Assembly: GCF_000171235.2 (NCBI RefSeq)
Contig: NZ_ABEA03000094.1
Span: 62,001 to 126,000, forward strand
DNA: 64,000 nucleotides
From: Geminisphaera colitermitum TAV2
GTDB lineage: Bacteria; Verrucomicrobiota; Verrucomicrobiia; Opitutales; Opitutaceae
Reading direction: 5' to 3'
Both the position numbers and the translations under genes were made by a program. Below are positions 1-8,244 of this stretch, one piece after another. Position 1 is the stretch's first letter; every line of letters starts with the position of its first letter. The notes beneath the pieces are model-generated. The model was not told where the DNA came from and did no database searches. It worked only from the letters and a program-made list of their open reading frames with translations.

Positions 1-209
1 GTATTTTGCGCAGCTCGCCCGAGCTCGCCCACCCGGGTATTCAGTCCCTCCACCTCGCCCTGCAACTGGCCAATCGCCCGTTCAAGCGGGAGCAGATTCT
101 GCCACGACACCTCCGGTTTCGGCAACGCCTGCATCTCCATGCGCAGTTCAAAAAGCTGCTGTTCCAGCGCAGCCACGCGCTTCTGCAAGGAAGAAAGGTC
201 GTCGCTCAT
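1..209 (-). CDS. Partial coiled-coil protein (runs off left edge)
   Basis: An open minus-strand frame starts with ATG at 209 and continues beyond base 1, giving 69 residues. The N-terminus has clear heptads of hydrophobic and charged residues (LSSLQKRVAALEQQLFELR), a short Pro-containing break, then a second helical stretch rich in Leu, Glu and Gln. I do not recognise the family. Its start codon overlaps, on the opposite strand, the start codon of the Rmf-like gene at 208, so the two genes are transcribed divergently from almost no spacer. It could be a structural or regulatory phage protein; the C-terminal part is not visible. Confidence 0.5.
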   Translation of the reverse strand, partial: MSDDLSSLQKRVAALEQQLFELRMEMQALPKPEVSWQNLLPLERAIGQLQGEVEGLNTRVGELGRAAQN

Positions 210-423
210 GACCCCGACGCCATCACACCGCCGCCTCGGCCGCAATCCCTACGTGTCGGGCATCGCCGCCCGCGATGCCGGGCAGGCCATCGACGCCTGC
301 CCCGTCACCCCGCGCAGCCGGTTTTACCGGCTTTGGCGCTCCGGTTGGGCCGATCGCGACAGTTTCCTCCGTTCCCCCGCCTGCGCCGCGCAACGCGTAG
401 CGGGACGCAATTTCCCCCTCTGA
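208..423 (+). CDS. Small Rmf/CrpP-like protein
   Basis: A 71-residue basic protein. Residues about 12-50 follow the pattern of ribosome modulation factor and its relatives: NPYxxGxxARDAG, then CP, an Arg, then LWRSGW. Known Rmf binds ribosomes in stationary phase; CrpP-type relatives are found on mobile elements. The family assignment is from spacing of the Gly, Cys-Pro, Arg and Gly-Trp positions, not from a search. The gene sits at the left of the prophage early region, divergent from the coiled-coil gene. The C-terminal 20 residues look unconserved. Confidence 0.5.
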   Translation: MTPTPSHRRLGRNPYVSGIAARDAGQAIDACPVTPRSRFYRLWRSGWADRDSFLRSPACAAQRVAGRNFPL

Positions 424-433
424 TTTTTACGCC

Positions 434-772
434 ATGACCACGACGACACCTGCAACCACGTATCGCCAGATGCCGATGCCGGCGGATTTTTGCACGGAGG
501 CCGAAATAGCCCTGCACCGGGAGTGGTTGGCCCTGCCCGGGACGACCCGCATGGAAGCCGAGCTGGTCGAACTGAAACGCCAGCTCCGGGCCAAACACGC
601 GGAGATTCGCAAGGCCAAGGCGGCCACATCCCGCGCCGCGGATCGTTTCATCGCCACGCCGGGCGGAGCCCGGTGGTGGAAAGCCTGGTTGGCTGCCAGC
701 CGCGAGAACTGCCTCTGCCGCACCGCCCATGCGGGCGAGACGCCCGCGCCACGCCAATCCGCCGCCGCCTGA
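434..772 (+). CDS. Hypothetical phage protein, C-terminus encoded by a REP-like palindrome
   Basis: 112 residues, unrecognised. Residues about 37-70 form a charged helix (Glu/Lys/Arg/Ala-rich) that could be a short coiled coil. The last ~18 residues are encoded by a copy of the dispersed REP half-site at 731-752, the same sequence found in host intergenic regions near 34.7 and 45.5 kb, so the natural C-terminus may have been replaced. It lies 10 bp after the Rmf-like gene and 9 bp before the ParB-like gene, consistent with one early transcript. Confidence 0.5.
   Translation: MTTTTPATTYRQMPMPADFCTEAEIALHREWLALPGTTRMEAELVELKRQLRAKHAEIRKAKAATSRAADRFIATPGGARWWKAWLAASRENCLCRTAHAGETPAPRQSAAA
731..752 (+). 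repeat. REP-like half-site inside a coding region
   Basis: GCGGGCGAGACGCCCGCGCC followed by AC; one mismatch to the arms of the paired elements at 34613-34709 and 45491-45547. It is itself an imperfect hairpin (GCGGGCG ... CGCCCGC). Confidence 0.8.
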
Positions 773-781
773 TTTTTTCCC

Positions 782-1606
782 ATGTCAGAAAATACCACTA
801 CAAAGCAATTCACGTTCCTCCCTGCGGAACTCACCGAACATCCCATCCTCGCGCATATCCCGGTATGGGCGAACAACGAGCCGGAGTTTCAAGCTCTGGT
901 CTCCTCCGTGCGCGAGCGCGGATTCGACTACCCGGTGCTCATCACCTCCGAACGCCGCATCGTTGACGGGCGCAACCGTCGCAACGCCGCCGCCTTTCTT
1001 GGCATTTCCGTTCCCTGCCGGATCGTTGATGCGTCGGAGGTGGCGGAGGTCGCTATGTCGTCGCTCGCCAATCGCCGGCACCTCCCAAAATCGGCGCTCG
1101 CCTACCTCTTGGCTCCCATGCTTAAGCCCGCTGTCGCCGAGGCGAAAGCCCGGCAAATGGCCAACCTGAAATCCGGCAAAGCTCCCGAGCGTTCGCTCAG
1201 CGAACGCTCGGGGAAAACTGTCGAATCTCTTGCCGACGAACTCGGTCTAGGACGCACCTTTCTCTTTCAGGCGCTCGACCTCCACAAACGCTTTTCGGAA
1301 AGCCCGAAGCTGCGTGAACAGTTCGAGCACCGGATTATCAGCGGCGAACTCGGTCTCGGCGGAGCCATCCAGGCCATCGCTGGCAAGCTGGCGACGGAGG
1401 GAAAAAACAAAGTCACCAGTTCTCCCAAAAATCTCATTGAGGAGACCCTCAAGAGCCTGAATACGCGCTGGCAGTATTGGGAGAAGATCAAGCAGCCGGA
1501 GCGTGAGGAACTGACCGCCAAGGTCGTGGTAAGCGCCGTTTCATGGCCGCGTGAAGTTTGCGCCGCCACCGCTGCCGCCTGGCGAAAAGAGGGCATCATC
1601 GGATGA
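782..1606 (+). CDS. ParB-like N-terminal domain protein
   Basis: 274 residues. Residues about 20-95 carry the ParB/sulfiredoxin-superfamily pattern: a helix ending in RERGFDYPVLI, then the RIVDGRNRRNAA box and LANRRHLPKSA. The middle (130-170) contains a probable helix-turn-helix (TVESLADELGLGRTFLFQA). Relatives act as DNA-binding CTPases in partition and occur often in the early regions of Mu-like phages. Here it probably acts as a DNA-binding regulator or replication accessory. The stop overlaps the next start by ATGA. Confidence 0.75.
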   Translation: MSENTTTKQFTFLPAELTEHPILAHIPVWANNEPEFQALVSSVRERGFDYPVLITSERRIVDGRNRRNAAAFLGISVPCRIVDASEVAEVAMSSLANRRHLPKSALAYLLAPMLKPAVAEAKARQMANLKSGKAPERSLSERSGKTVESLADELGLGRTFLFQALDLHKRFSESPKLREQFEHRIISGELGLGGAIQAIAGKLATEGKNKVTSSPKNLIEETLKSLNTRWQYWEKIKQPEREELTAKVVVSAVSWPREVCAATAAAWRKEGIIG

Positions 1607-1758
1607 AGCGGAAACGAATCTCCACGCTCAGAAAAGCCGCTCTGGTGCGCCTGCTCAACGCGGCCACGAAGGGCGGGATGTCGCTCAACGAAGTCGCCCA
1701 TTGTCTGGGCATTTCCGCCACCAACCTGTGCCGCTGGAGGAGAGACGTAGCAAAATGA
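1603..1758 (+). CDS. Small helix-turn-helix protein
   Basis: 51 residues, basic. Residues 25-45 (MSLNEVAHCLGISATNLCRW) form a standard HTH of the type found in transposition or Ner-like regulators. The start ATG overlaps the ParB-like stop (ATGA) and its own stop overlaps the transposase start (ATGA), so it is translationally coupled to both. A Ner-like early repressor role is possible from size and position only. Confidence 0.65.
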   Translation: MKRKRISTLRKAALVRLLNAATKGGMSLNEVAHCLGISATNLCRWRRDVAK

Positions 1759-3698
1759 CCGATACACCCGCAACGCCCGATCTCGCCCCCGCCGCCGTTA
1801 CCGTGCCGGACGGCGGCCCAACGCCCTTCCAGTTGGAGGAGGCGCAGCGTCGCCGCACGCTGGTCGAGGCGTTGTCCCGGTATCCCTCGCTCAAGGCCGC
1901 CGCCGCCGCGCTCTGCGAGCCGGTCGCCAATCTTTGCCGCTATCGCAAAGCATGGGACGGCTCGCTCGCCTCGCTCATGCCCGCCGGCGCCACCGGACGC
2001 CCTGCCGTGGCGCTTGCTCTCCGCGACGACGAAATCGGCATCGCCAAACGCTTCCTCCTCAAAACGGAATCCCTGCCCCTCGCCCTCGAATACCTGGCCG
2101 ACTCGCCCGATTGCTCGCACGCCACGCGCGATCTGCTCAACCGCTACCGGGAAAAACGCGACTACCCGCCGAGCCTCGTCAAGGCCGTCCGCTTTACCGA
2201 GGAGGAGTGGGAAAATTTCCGGGGCAAGAAGCACGCGCAGGGCGTCAGCTACACCACCCGCCGCGGCATGTTTGAGATTTTGGAGGACGGCACCCGCCGC
2301 GAGATTGTCAGCGGCGACATCATTGAGGCCGACGACGTATCCAGCGACGTGCCTTACTATGTGGTGTTCCCGGACGGCACGTTTTCCGTTGGCCGCCAGC
2401 TCCTCGTGTTCCGCGATCTGCGCAGCGGCAAATGGCTTTACGCCTGCGCCGTGGCCCGCGACCGCGACAGCTACCGCGCCGAGGACATCGTGCGCGCCGC
2501 CCGCTGGCTGGTGGAGGCGCACGGCCTCCCCGCCTGCTTCCGTTTCGAGCGCGCCGCATGGGAGAGCGAAATGATCCTCGGTCACAAGCAGGCGGACGGC
2601 ACCCGCTGGGGCGGCCTGCATCAGCTCATCCCGGTGCAGACGATGTTTTCATCCAACGGCAAGGCCAACATCGAAGGCGGCTTCCGCATGTTGCACAAAG
2701 TGATGGGCGTCGAGGGCGTCCGCATCGGCAAAACCCGCGGCGAATACGAACAGCCCACCGCCGACATGCTGGCCGTCAACGAAGGCCGCAAGCACCCGGC
2801 GGACTGCGGATTCATCCCTTGGGAAAAGCTCCTCGCCGCCCTCGAACGTTCTTTCACCAAACTCAACACCCGCGCCCGCTACGACCGCCACACCGGCGAG
2901 CACGTCGCCCCCGATGACGTGTGGTGGCGCGACATGCAGGCCCGCCCCGGCCGGCGCCTCCCCGCCTGCCCGCCTGATCTGTTTTATCATTTTCTCCCCG
3001 TCAAACGCCTCGTGTCCGTGGGTGCGGTAATGGCCGGCCATGTCCAGGTGAGCGTCAACGGCTACCGTGTCCCCTTCTACTTCCGCTGCGCCGGCGAGGG
3101 CATCCCGTATTTGGAACGCCAGCACAAGGTCTGGTGCTGCTTCGATCCGCACGAGGCCGCCGCCGGCGCCGTCATTTTTAACGCCGACACCAGCCCGCGC
3201 AATCGTGCCGGATACCGTATGTTTGAACGCCTCTTCACCGCGCCGCCCGGTGATGATCGTCCGCAAATCGACCACCGGCCCGCCGGCCAGCGCGGCGAGG
3301 ATGCCGACGTGGTTGCCAAAAAAATCCGCAACACGCAGGTCCGTGCCGCCGGCACGAGCATCGGCGTCTTCGGCGCCGGCGCGCGCCGCGTGCAGCATAC
3401 GCACGACGGGCGCGGCAACGTGGCCCGCGTGGAGAGCGGCGCGCCGGCCCGCTCGCAGGCCCCGCGCGCCGACCTTGCGCAGCCCGTGCAACCCGTGCGC
3501 ATGGCCCGTGCGAAGGCCGCGCCCGTCGTGGTCGAAGACCTCGATCTCGCCACGTCCCCGGCATCCGGCGTCCACCGTCCCGCGTCCCTCTCCGACACCC
3601 TCGATTACTCCCTCTCCGCCTTTGCCGCACCCCGTTCCGGCAAGACCTCCCCCGCCGCTGCTTCGGCCCCCGCCGTCGTTTTTGAAGACCTCGATTGA
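1755..3698 (+). CDS. MuA-type transposase
   Basis: 647 residues from the ATG overlapping the upstream stop. Catalyses phage DNA strand transfer. An N-terminal HTH-like part (about 25-70) precedes an RNase-H-fold DDE core: the first Asp lies in IIEADDV (193/194) and the Glu in NIEGGFRML (E307). At the place where the second Asp is expected the sequence reads FRFERAAWESE, with Glu (265 or 270) and no Asp. A beta-barrel-like region follows (about 415-505), then a low-complexity Ala/Pro/Arg tail. Length matches MuA (663 residues). The MuB-like gene follows 22 bp later. Confidence 0.85.
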   Translation: MTDTPATPDLAPAAVTVPDGGPTPFQLEEAQRRRTLVEALSRYPSLKAAAAALCEPVANLCRYRKAWDGSLASLMPAGATGRPAVALALRDDEIGIAKRFLLKTESLPLALEYLADSPDCSHATRDLLNRYREKRDYPPSLVKAVRFTEEEWENFRGKKHAQGVSYTTRRGMFEILEDGTRREIVSGDIIEADDVSSDVPYYVVFPDGTFSVGRQLLVFRDLRSGKWLYACAVARDRDSYRAEDIVRAARWLVEAHGLPACFRFERAAWESEMILGHKQADGTRWGGLHQLIPVQTMFSSNGKANIEGGFRMLHKVMGVEGVRIGKTRGEYEQPTADMLAVNEGRKHPADCGFIPWEKLLAALERSFTKLNTRARYDRHTGEHVAPDDVWWRDMQARPGRRLPACPPDLFYHFLPVKRLVSVGAVMAGHVQVSVNGYRVPFYFRCAGEGIPYLERQHKVWCCFDPHEAAAGAVIFNADTSPRNRAGYRMFERLFTAPPGDDRPQIDHRPAGQRGEDADVVAKKIRNTQVRAAGTSIGVFGAGARRVQHTHDGRGNVARVESGAPARSQAPRADLAQPVQPVRMARAKAAPVVVEDLDLATSPASGVHRPASLSDTLDYSLSAFAAPRSGKTSPAAASAPAVVFEDLD

Positions 3699-3720
3699 CC
3701 CTTCACGTATCCAACACACC

Positions 3721-4953
3721 ATGACCATGACAGACACACCCACCCTCCCCACCGTCACTGCCGACGATCTCGACAAAGAGCAATCCGACACCGTCACCCG
3801 CGGCCCCCTGGGACGCGCCTCAGTCAAGTTTTATATCCCCGGCGACAAAATTCACATGGTCACGGCTGACCTGCCAGTGCATCAGCGCGAGGCCATCCGC
3901 TGGGCCGCCGGCTTCTGCCGGTCGAAAAACCTGTCTCACGTCGAATTTGCCGCCCTGCTCAAAAAGCCCGATGGCGAATCCTACCACAAGGACAGTGTTT
4001 ACCACATGTTCACCGGCGGGCGCACGGAAACCGCGTTGGCACCGATGGTCGAAGCCATACAGCGACTGCGGAAAATCGAGGACCAGCGCGCTGCCATCGT
4101 GCAGAGCGCCTTTGTCGAGACGCGCCTGGCGAAACGTATTTTCGACCTCTGCCGGCGCGCCCTCATTCACCAGAAAATCCTGTTCGTTTTTGGCGACTCA
4201 CAGATCGGGAAGACCTGGTCGCTCGAAGAGTATGCGCGGCGCCACAACCACGGTGAGACAAAGTATGTGCGTGTCCCCGCCGGAGGCGCGATCACGGCCT
4301 TTGTGCGCGAATTGGCCGCCGTGCTTGGCCTCGGTTATCGCATGAGCCCGGACGATCTGAAGCGGGCCATCATCAACTGTTTTGACAGTCGGATGCTCCT
4401 CGTCGTGGACGAATGCGAAGAGTGCCTGAGCGAATGCGGGAGCGCCCTGCGCAGCACGGGCATTCTGAATTTTGTGCGCGAAATCCACGACCGGAAAAAG
4501 TGCGGCGTCGTCCTCGCCGGCGCGAACATCTTCCGGGAGCGGCTGTATCATGGGAAGCACACGGGCTCCATGCAGCGGCTTGTCCGCCGCGGCATGATCC
4601 CGTTGCAGCTCCCCGCCGTGTCCAGCAACGCGGACCTCGCCGCCATTGCCGCCCACTACGGACTTCCGCCGATCCCGGATCAGGAACTCGGCATCCGCGT
4701 GACCGTCGTCGATGACGATGGCAATGATCGGCGCCTGGCACTCACCAAAAATCCGTTTGCACTCCAAACGGAGGTGAACCGGGACGACGGTCTGGGCCGA
4801 TGGTGCATGATCCTGAAGGAGGCCGCTGATCTGGCCCGGGAAAAGGGCAAAGCTCTCTCATGGGGATTCGTGCTACATGCCTGGCACAATTTCAAGGAGA
4901 TGGAGAGTCTCACGCCCGACCCGATGCAAACCATCGGAGAGGAGGCCGCGTGA
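3721..4953 (+). CDS. MuB-type transposition ATPase
   Basis: 410 residues, AAA+ ATPase that would bind target DNA and recruit the transposase. Walker A is GDSQIGKT (158-165) and Walker B is LLVVDE (226-231). The N-terminal third (50-130) looks like a DNA-binding helical domain. MuB of phage Mu has 312 residues, so this is a longer member with a ~90-residue extension. It stands directly after the transposase, as A-B pairs do in Mu-like phages. The stop overlaps the next start (TGATG). Confidence 0.85.
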   Translation: MTMTDTPTLPTVTADDLDKEQSDTVTRGPLGRASVKFYIPGDKIHMVTADLPVHQREAIRWAAGFCRSKNLSHVEFAALLKKPDGESYHKDSVYHMFTGGRTETALAPMVEAIQRLRKIEDQRAAIVQSAFVETRLAKRIFDLCRRALIHQKILFVFGDSQIGKTWSLEEYARRHNHGETKYVRVPAGGAITAFVRELAAVLGLGYRMSPDDLKRAIINCFDSRMLLVVDECEECLSECGSALRSTGILNFVREIHDRKKCGVVLAGANIFRERLYHGKHTGSMQRLVRRGMIPLQLPAVSSNADLAAIAAHYGLPPIPDQELGIRVTVVDDDGNDRRLALTKNPFALQTEVNRDDGLGRWCMILKEAADLAREKGKALSWGFVLHAWHNFKEMESLTPDPMQTIGEEAA

Positions 4954-5237
4954 TGAAAAAAGCACGCCACGCCCAACCCTCCCGCCTGCGTCTGCCCTCG
5001 GGCACCATCCCCGAGATGCGCACGCGCCTTTGCGGCCTCCTCGGGCATCTTGGTTCCCTCAGCGAACAACTGACGGTGATCGAGCAAATCGTCCGTAATC
5101 CCGATACGTGCGTTGCCACCGACAACACCGCCATCTCCATCGCCCTCGGCACATGCTGCGGCGACGCCGTCGAACTGGCCGTCGAAGCCGACGCCCTCGC
5201 CGAGGCGCTTAATGAGTTGGAAACCCTCTGCGCATGA
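4953..5237 (+). CDS. Hypothetical small early phage protein
   Basis: 94 residues, not recognised. Basic N-terminus (about 20 residues), then mostly helical sequence rich in Ala, Leu and Glu ending in an acidic helix. Coupled to both neighbours by overlapping stop and start codons (TGATG at 4951-4955, ATGA at 5234-5237). Confidence 0.55.
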   Translation: MKKARHAQPSRLRLPSGTIPEMRTRLCGLLGHLGSLSEQLTVIEQIVRNPDTCVATDNTAISIALGTCCGDAVELAVEADALAEALNELETLCA

Positions 5238-5380
5238 ACCCCCCGCTCCCGCTCTCCCTGCCCGACGCCCCGCCGACGATCACGCTGCCACGGCGCACGC
5301 TCGCCCTGACCTTCGCCAACGCCTTCGCCGCCGGCTTCTGCACCGCCCTCCTGATCACCCTCCTCTTCATCCTCCCGTAA
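5234..5380 (+). CDS. Tiny single-pass membrane protein
   Basis: 48 residues. A Pro-rich N-terminus and two Arg residues precede one hydrophobic segment of about 22 residues (LALTFANAFAAGFCTALLIT). Start overlaps the upstream stop (ATGA). Size and position between the transposition genes and gam recall small host-takeover proteins such as Mu Kil, but there is no sequence support for that name. It could also be a spurious frame, though the tight coupling argues for translation. Confidence 0.45.
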   Translation: MNPPLPLSLPDAPPTITLPRRTLALTFANAFAAGFCTALLITLLFILP

Positions 5381-5393
5381 CTCACACACCGCC

Positions 5394-5837
5394 ATGCCTA
5401 AAATCGAAGTCAACAAAGTCGCCGAAATTCTGAAGCGCAACGAACTCGAACCGCCCGTCATGCGGGCGATCATCGAAGAAATGAACGCCCTCGTGCAGCC
5501 CGAAGTGGACGAGGAAACGCCGCCCGCCGTCAAAAAACAGTGGTGCATCCTCATCTCCGATCCCGAGGGCACGCTCCCCGAAAACGATCTTGTCGGCTGG
5601 GTTCTTCAGATTCCCGAAAACGAAAGCGTCCTCACCACGCAGGAACGCATTCACCGCGCCGCCTACGAGTTCAACACTACAAAGAAAGGCCGCATGTTGC
5701 CCGCCGAAACGATGGGCGACGCCATCGAAAACATCCCGGCCAAGCACTTCAAAGAACAGCAAGTCTGGATCAAGTCCAAGACCCCCGTGCTCATGCTCCG
5801 CACCGACAACGAAATCCCGATGGAGAGGAAGGAATAA
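5394..5837 (+). CDS. Hypothetical phage protein
   Basis: 147 residues, unrecognised. Acidic N-terminal helices (VNKVAEILKRNELEP), then an alternating pattern with QWCILISDPEG, LVGWVLQIPE and MGDAIENIP that suggests a small alpha/beta domain. Lies between the transposition genes and gam and is probably in the same early operon. Confidence 0.6.
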   Translation: MPKIEVNKVAEILKRNELEPPVMRAIIEEMNALVQPEVDEETPPAVKKQWCILISDPEGTLPENDLVGWVLQIPENESVLTTQERIHRAAYEFNTTKKGRMLPAETMGDAIENIPAKHFKEQQVWIKSKTPVLMLRTDNEIPMERKE

Positions 5838-5840
5838 CGC

Positions 5841-5903
5841 ACGCGGAGACGCGGAGGCGCGGAGAAACTCAATTCTGAAAATTCTGTTAATTCTGTCCAA
5901 AAC
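5841..5903 (+). repeat. Periodic spacer: three 8-base units plus three ATTCTG units
   Basis: Bases 5841-5864 are ACGCGGAG, ACGCGGAG, GCGCGGAG in tandem. Bases 5871-5903 hold AATTCTG three times at 9-10 base spacing. It fills the gap before gam. Same general design as the other periodic gaps in the window but with a different unit. Confidence 0.8.
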
Positions 5904-5916
5904 AAAATCACCCACC

Positions 5917-6462
5917 ATGTCCACCATCGCATCATCCGTGACGCCGCTCGAATTGATCGACGTTCACACCAAAGCCTACGCCGAAGCGCGCCGCGTTTTG
6001 AACGAGCGCGTCAACGCCCTCGAAGACGAAATCCGCGACGCCCAACGTCGCAAACTGCCCGGCATCAAGACCGCGCTCGCCGTCGCCGCCGACACGCAGG
6101 CCACGCTGGCGGCCGTCATCCAGCAACACCCCGGCCTCTTCACCAACCCCAAGACGATCACCCTTCACGGCATCAAAATCGGATTTCAAAAAGGGAAGGG
6201 AAAACTCGTTTGAGAAGACGACGAAAACACCGTCGCCCGCATCGAAAAAATGTTCGGGCTGGATGCGGAGACTTACCTCATCATCAAGAAAAAGCCCTCT
6301 GCCACCGCCCTGGGCAATCTCGACGCCAAAGACCTCGCCAAACTCGGCATCACCAGCGAGCAGGCCGGGGAGCAAGTCTTCATCAAACACTCCGACAGCG
6401 CCGTCGATAAGCTCGTCAAAAAGCTTCTCAAGGAAGGTGCCGTCGAAGAGGCCGAAACCTGA
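5917..6462 (+). pseudogene. gam: Gam-like host-nuclease inhibitor split by an in-frame TGA
   Basis: The two halves, 5917-6213 (98 residues) and 6214-6462, are in the same frame and separated by a single TGA at 6211-6213. Read through, they give a 181-residue protein, close to Mu Gam (174), which coats DNA ends and blocks RecBCD. The first half has the long coiled helix (VHTKAYAEARRVLNERVNAL) and GIKIGFQKGKGKLV; the second continues EDDENTVARIEKMFGLDAET and ends in the usual small acidic helical part. The stop stands where a Trp (TGG) would fit. A separate start at 6250 would give only the C-terminal 70 residues. Confidence 0.7.
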
Positions 6463-6507
6463 ACCACCCACGGCGTCCCACGTCCTGCGTCCCAAATCCA
6501 ACCCACC

Positions 6508-7050
6508 ATGACCCTCTTCACCAACGACCAGAAAGCCCGCGTCGCGCAGCTCGCGCGACGCGCCTACGACGCGCAGCCGGACCGCGAGGAGTTCGAGCTG
6601 ATCAACTCCCATCTCAGCAAGACCGCCTGTTTTGAGGAGTGGCGCAAGTGGCAGACCGGCAAGGCAACTGGTGGCGTGCAGTCGCTACGCGAGTGTGTAT
6701 CCGAACTCCACTACCTGCCCTTGCTCGCGCATTTTTCCGACATGCTCGGCGAGTCCGGCCGCGCCCTCAACATGCTCCTCCGCCACGCCGAAGAAGGTCG
6801 CATCCGTGTCTTCTTCAAACTCCAAGAAGCCCTCGCCGAGCGCGATCTGAACGAAGGTTACGCCGCCGCCATCTGCCGGCGTCAGTATAAATGCGACCTC
6901 GGCGACGCCGAGGAAAAGCAACTCTGGCACCTGTTTTTCACCATCAAAAACCGCCGCAAGGCCGTCGCAAAACCCGCGCGCAAGGCCCCGCATTACGTCC
7001 GGGAAAACCTCGGCACACTCACCACCTCCGACGACGGAAACCCGTTTTGA
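6508..7050 (+). CDS. Hypothetical phage early protein
   Basis: 180 residues. Mostly helical and charged, with FEEWRKWQTGKATGG, a LHYLPLLAHF segment, and two Cys in CRRQYKC. It occupies the place where Mu-like phages often encode GemA (Mu gp16-type) proteins, but I see no convincing match, so the function is left open. It begins 45 bp after the Gam-like gene and ends just before an inverted pair of ATTAGTG arrays. Confidence 0.6.
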   Translation: MTLFTNDQKARVAQLARRAYDAQPDREEFELINSHLSKTACFEEWRKWQTGKATGGVQSLRECVSELHYLPLLAHFSDMLGESGRALNMLLRHAEEGRIRVFFKLQEALAERDLNEGYAAAICRRQYKCDLGDAEEKQLWHLFFTIKNRRKAVAKPARKAPHYVRENLGTLTTSDDGNPF

Positions 7051-7124
7051 ACCACTAATACACACTGATGAACACTAATAAAATCCGGTCCGAATTAGTG
7101 ACCATTAGTGATCATTAGTGGTTT
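7051..7124. repeat. Inverted pair of 10-base-period ATTAGTG arrays
   Basis: The left array (7052-7080) has CACTAAT/CACTGAT units and the right array (7092-7124) has ATTAGTG three times at exact 10-base steps. The two arrays are reverse complements, so the transcript could fold into a long stem with a loop of about 12 bases (CCGGTCCG centre). Alternatively they are helically phased protein sites. They fill the gap between 7050 and the next start at 7138. Confidence 0.8.
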
Positions 7125-7137
7125 AAAAATCCGAAAC

Positions 7138-7434
7138 ATGAATACACGAAAAACCAGAAAAGCCCATCCGGCCCGGCCCGCGCCTATCGGCTACCTCATC
7201 CTCACCAAAGACGGTCAGCCTGCCGCCGCCGCCATCACTGGCGTGCGCGGCGTGTCCTCCGACTTTATCAAACTCTTTCCCTCCTACGAATCCGCCCGTC
7301 GTATCGCCCGCCGGTCTGAGCGCGCCATTCTCGCCATGCGAGGCTCGATCTTCGGCAACTGGGAAAAACTCTCGGCACTCACTGCCGCGCTCCCCCTCCG
7401 CGTGCAGCCCGTCCACGGCAAACACTCTGCCTGA
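7138..7434 (+). CDS. Hypothetical basic phage protein
   Basis: 98 residues, strongly basic at the N-terminus (MNTRKTRKAHPARPA). Contains GYLILTKDGQPAAAAITGVR and a FIKLFPSYESARRIARRS helix, a layout seen in small nucleic-acid-interacting phage proteins. No family recognised. The ATG at 7138 is chosen over an upstream in-frame start because the latter would lie inside the repeat. Confidence 0.55.
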   Translation: MNTRKTRKAHPARPAPIGYLILTKDGQPAAAAITGVRGVSSDFIKLFPSYESARRIARRSERAILAMRGSIFGNWEKLSALTAALPLRVQPVHGKHSA

Positions 7435-7451
7435 TTTCCGCTTTTCCAAAA

Positions 7452-7808
7452 ATGACTCCCGCCGACATTCGCAACGACCACCACGCCGCTCGCCGCGACG
7501 GACACGCCGCCAACCGCGCCGCCGTGCTCGCCGGCCTGCGCGCCTACGGCCCGTGCGACACCCGCGCGCTCGCCGAGTCAATGCAGTGGGATGTCCTCGC
7601 CGTCCGTCCCCGCGTCACGGAGCTGGTGCAGGCGGGGCTGGCCGTGCTCGACGGCCGCAACGACAACGGCGGCATCTACCGCGCCGCCACCCCCGGCGAA
7701 GCGCAGGCGACTATCCGCTCCAAGCTCCAAGCTCATAGCTCACAGCTCATAGCTCCAAGTGTCCAAACCTCCTTCCCGTTTTTCTCCGTCAACCGTCGCC
7801 ACTACTAA
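7452..7808 (+). CDS. Winged-helix-like phage regulator with repeat-encoded tail
   Basis: 118 residues. Residues 20-75 resemble a winged HTH: AANRAAVLAGLRAYGPCDTR, ALAESMQWDVLAVRPRVTEL, then a GRNDNGGIYRAA wing. From about residue 88 the protein is encoded by a seven-base-period array (AGCTCCA/AGCTCAT) and reads as low-information sequence, so the true tail is uncertain. Probably an early DNA-binding protein. Confidence 0.55.
   Translation: MTPADIRNDHHAARRDGHAANRAAVLAGLRAYGPCDTRALAESMQWDVLAVRPRVTELVQAGLAVLDGRNDNGGIYRAATPGEAQATIRSKLQAHSSQLIAPSVQTSFPFFSVNRRHY
7718..7760 (+). repeat. Seven-base AGCTC array
   Basis: Six tandem units of the form nAGCTCn (AGCTCCA, AGCTCAT, AGCTCAC) inside the 3' end of the 7452 gene. 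The same unit forms the gaps before the decoration, capsid and tape-measure genes. Confidence 0.85.
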
Positions 7809-7812
7809 ACAA

Positions 7813-8244
7813 ATGAGTAGCCTCACGAACACTCCCTCGCTCATTCCCGTCGTCGGCGCCAGGCCGGGCGTCATGGTGGAAGTGATACCGGGAAAAAAGT
7901 ATCTGCCCCTGTCGGAGGACTCCGTTCCGCCCGTCGCCGTGGCGGAGTCCGTGCCTGCCGGCGATGGCACGTGGCGCTGGATGGCTAAAATTTGCCCGCA
8001 ATGGGTGAGCATCACCAAGCGCAACCTCGCGCGGCTGGGCATCGGCATTTCCGTGCAGGGGATGCGGCGCCTCTGCACCGCCGGTTTTGTCCAGGCACGC
8101 CAGGTGACGCCCGGTTTGTATCAATTTTCCTACCACGGCTACCTCGCACACGAAGAGGCAACCGCAGACCCGGAGTTTTGGGAACGCACTGAACCGGGTC
8201 AGACCCTCAGTAACCGCAAGCGCTACAGCGCCGCCATCGGATGA
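7813..8244 (+). CDS. Hypothetical phage protein
   Basis: 143 residues from the ATG at 7813. An upstream in-frame start at 7759 would overlap the previous gene and repeat. Contains an HTH-like or winged segment (KRNLARLGIGISVQGMRRLC, GFVQARQVTPGLYQFSYHGYL) and could contact DNA. Its stop overlaps the next start (ATGA at 8241-8244). Confidence 0.55.
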   Translation: MSSLTNTPSLIPVVGARPGVMVEVIPGKKYLPLSEDSVPPVAVAESVPAGDGTWRWMAKICPQWVSITKRNLARLGIGISVQGMRRLCTAGFVQARQVTPGLYQFSYHGYLAHEEATADPEFWERTEPGQTLSNRKRYSAAIG

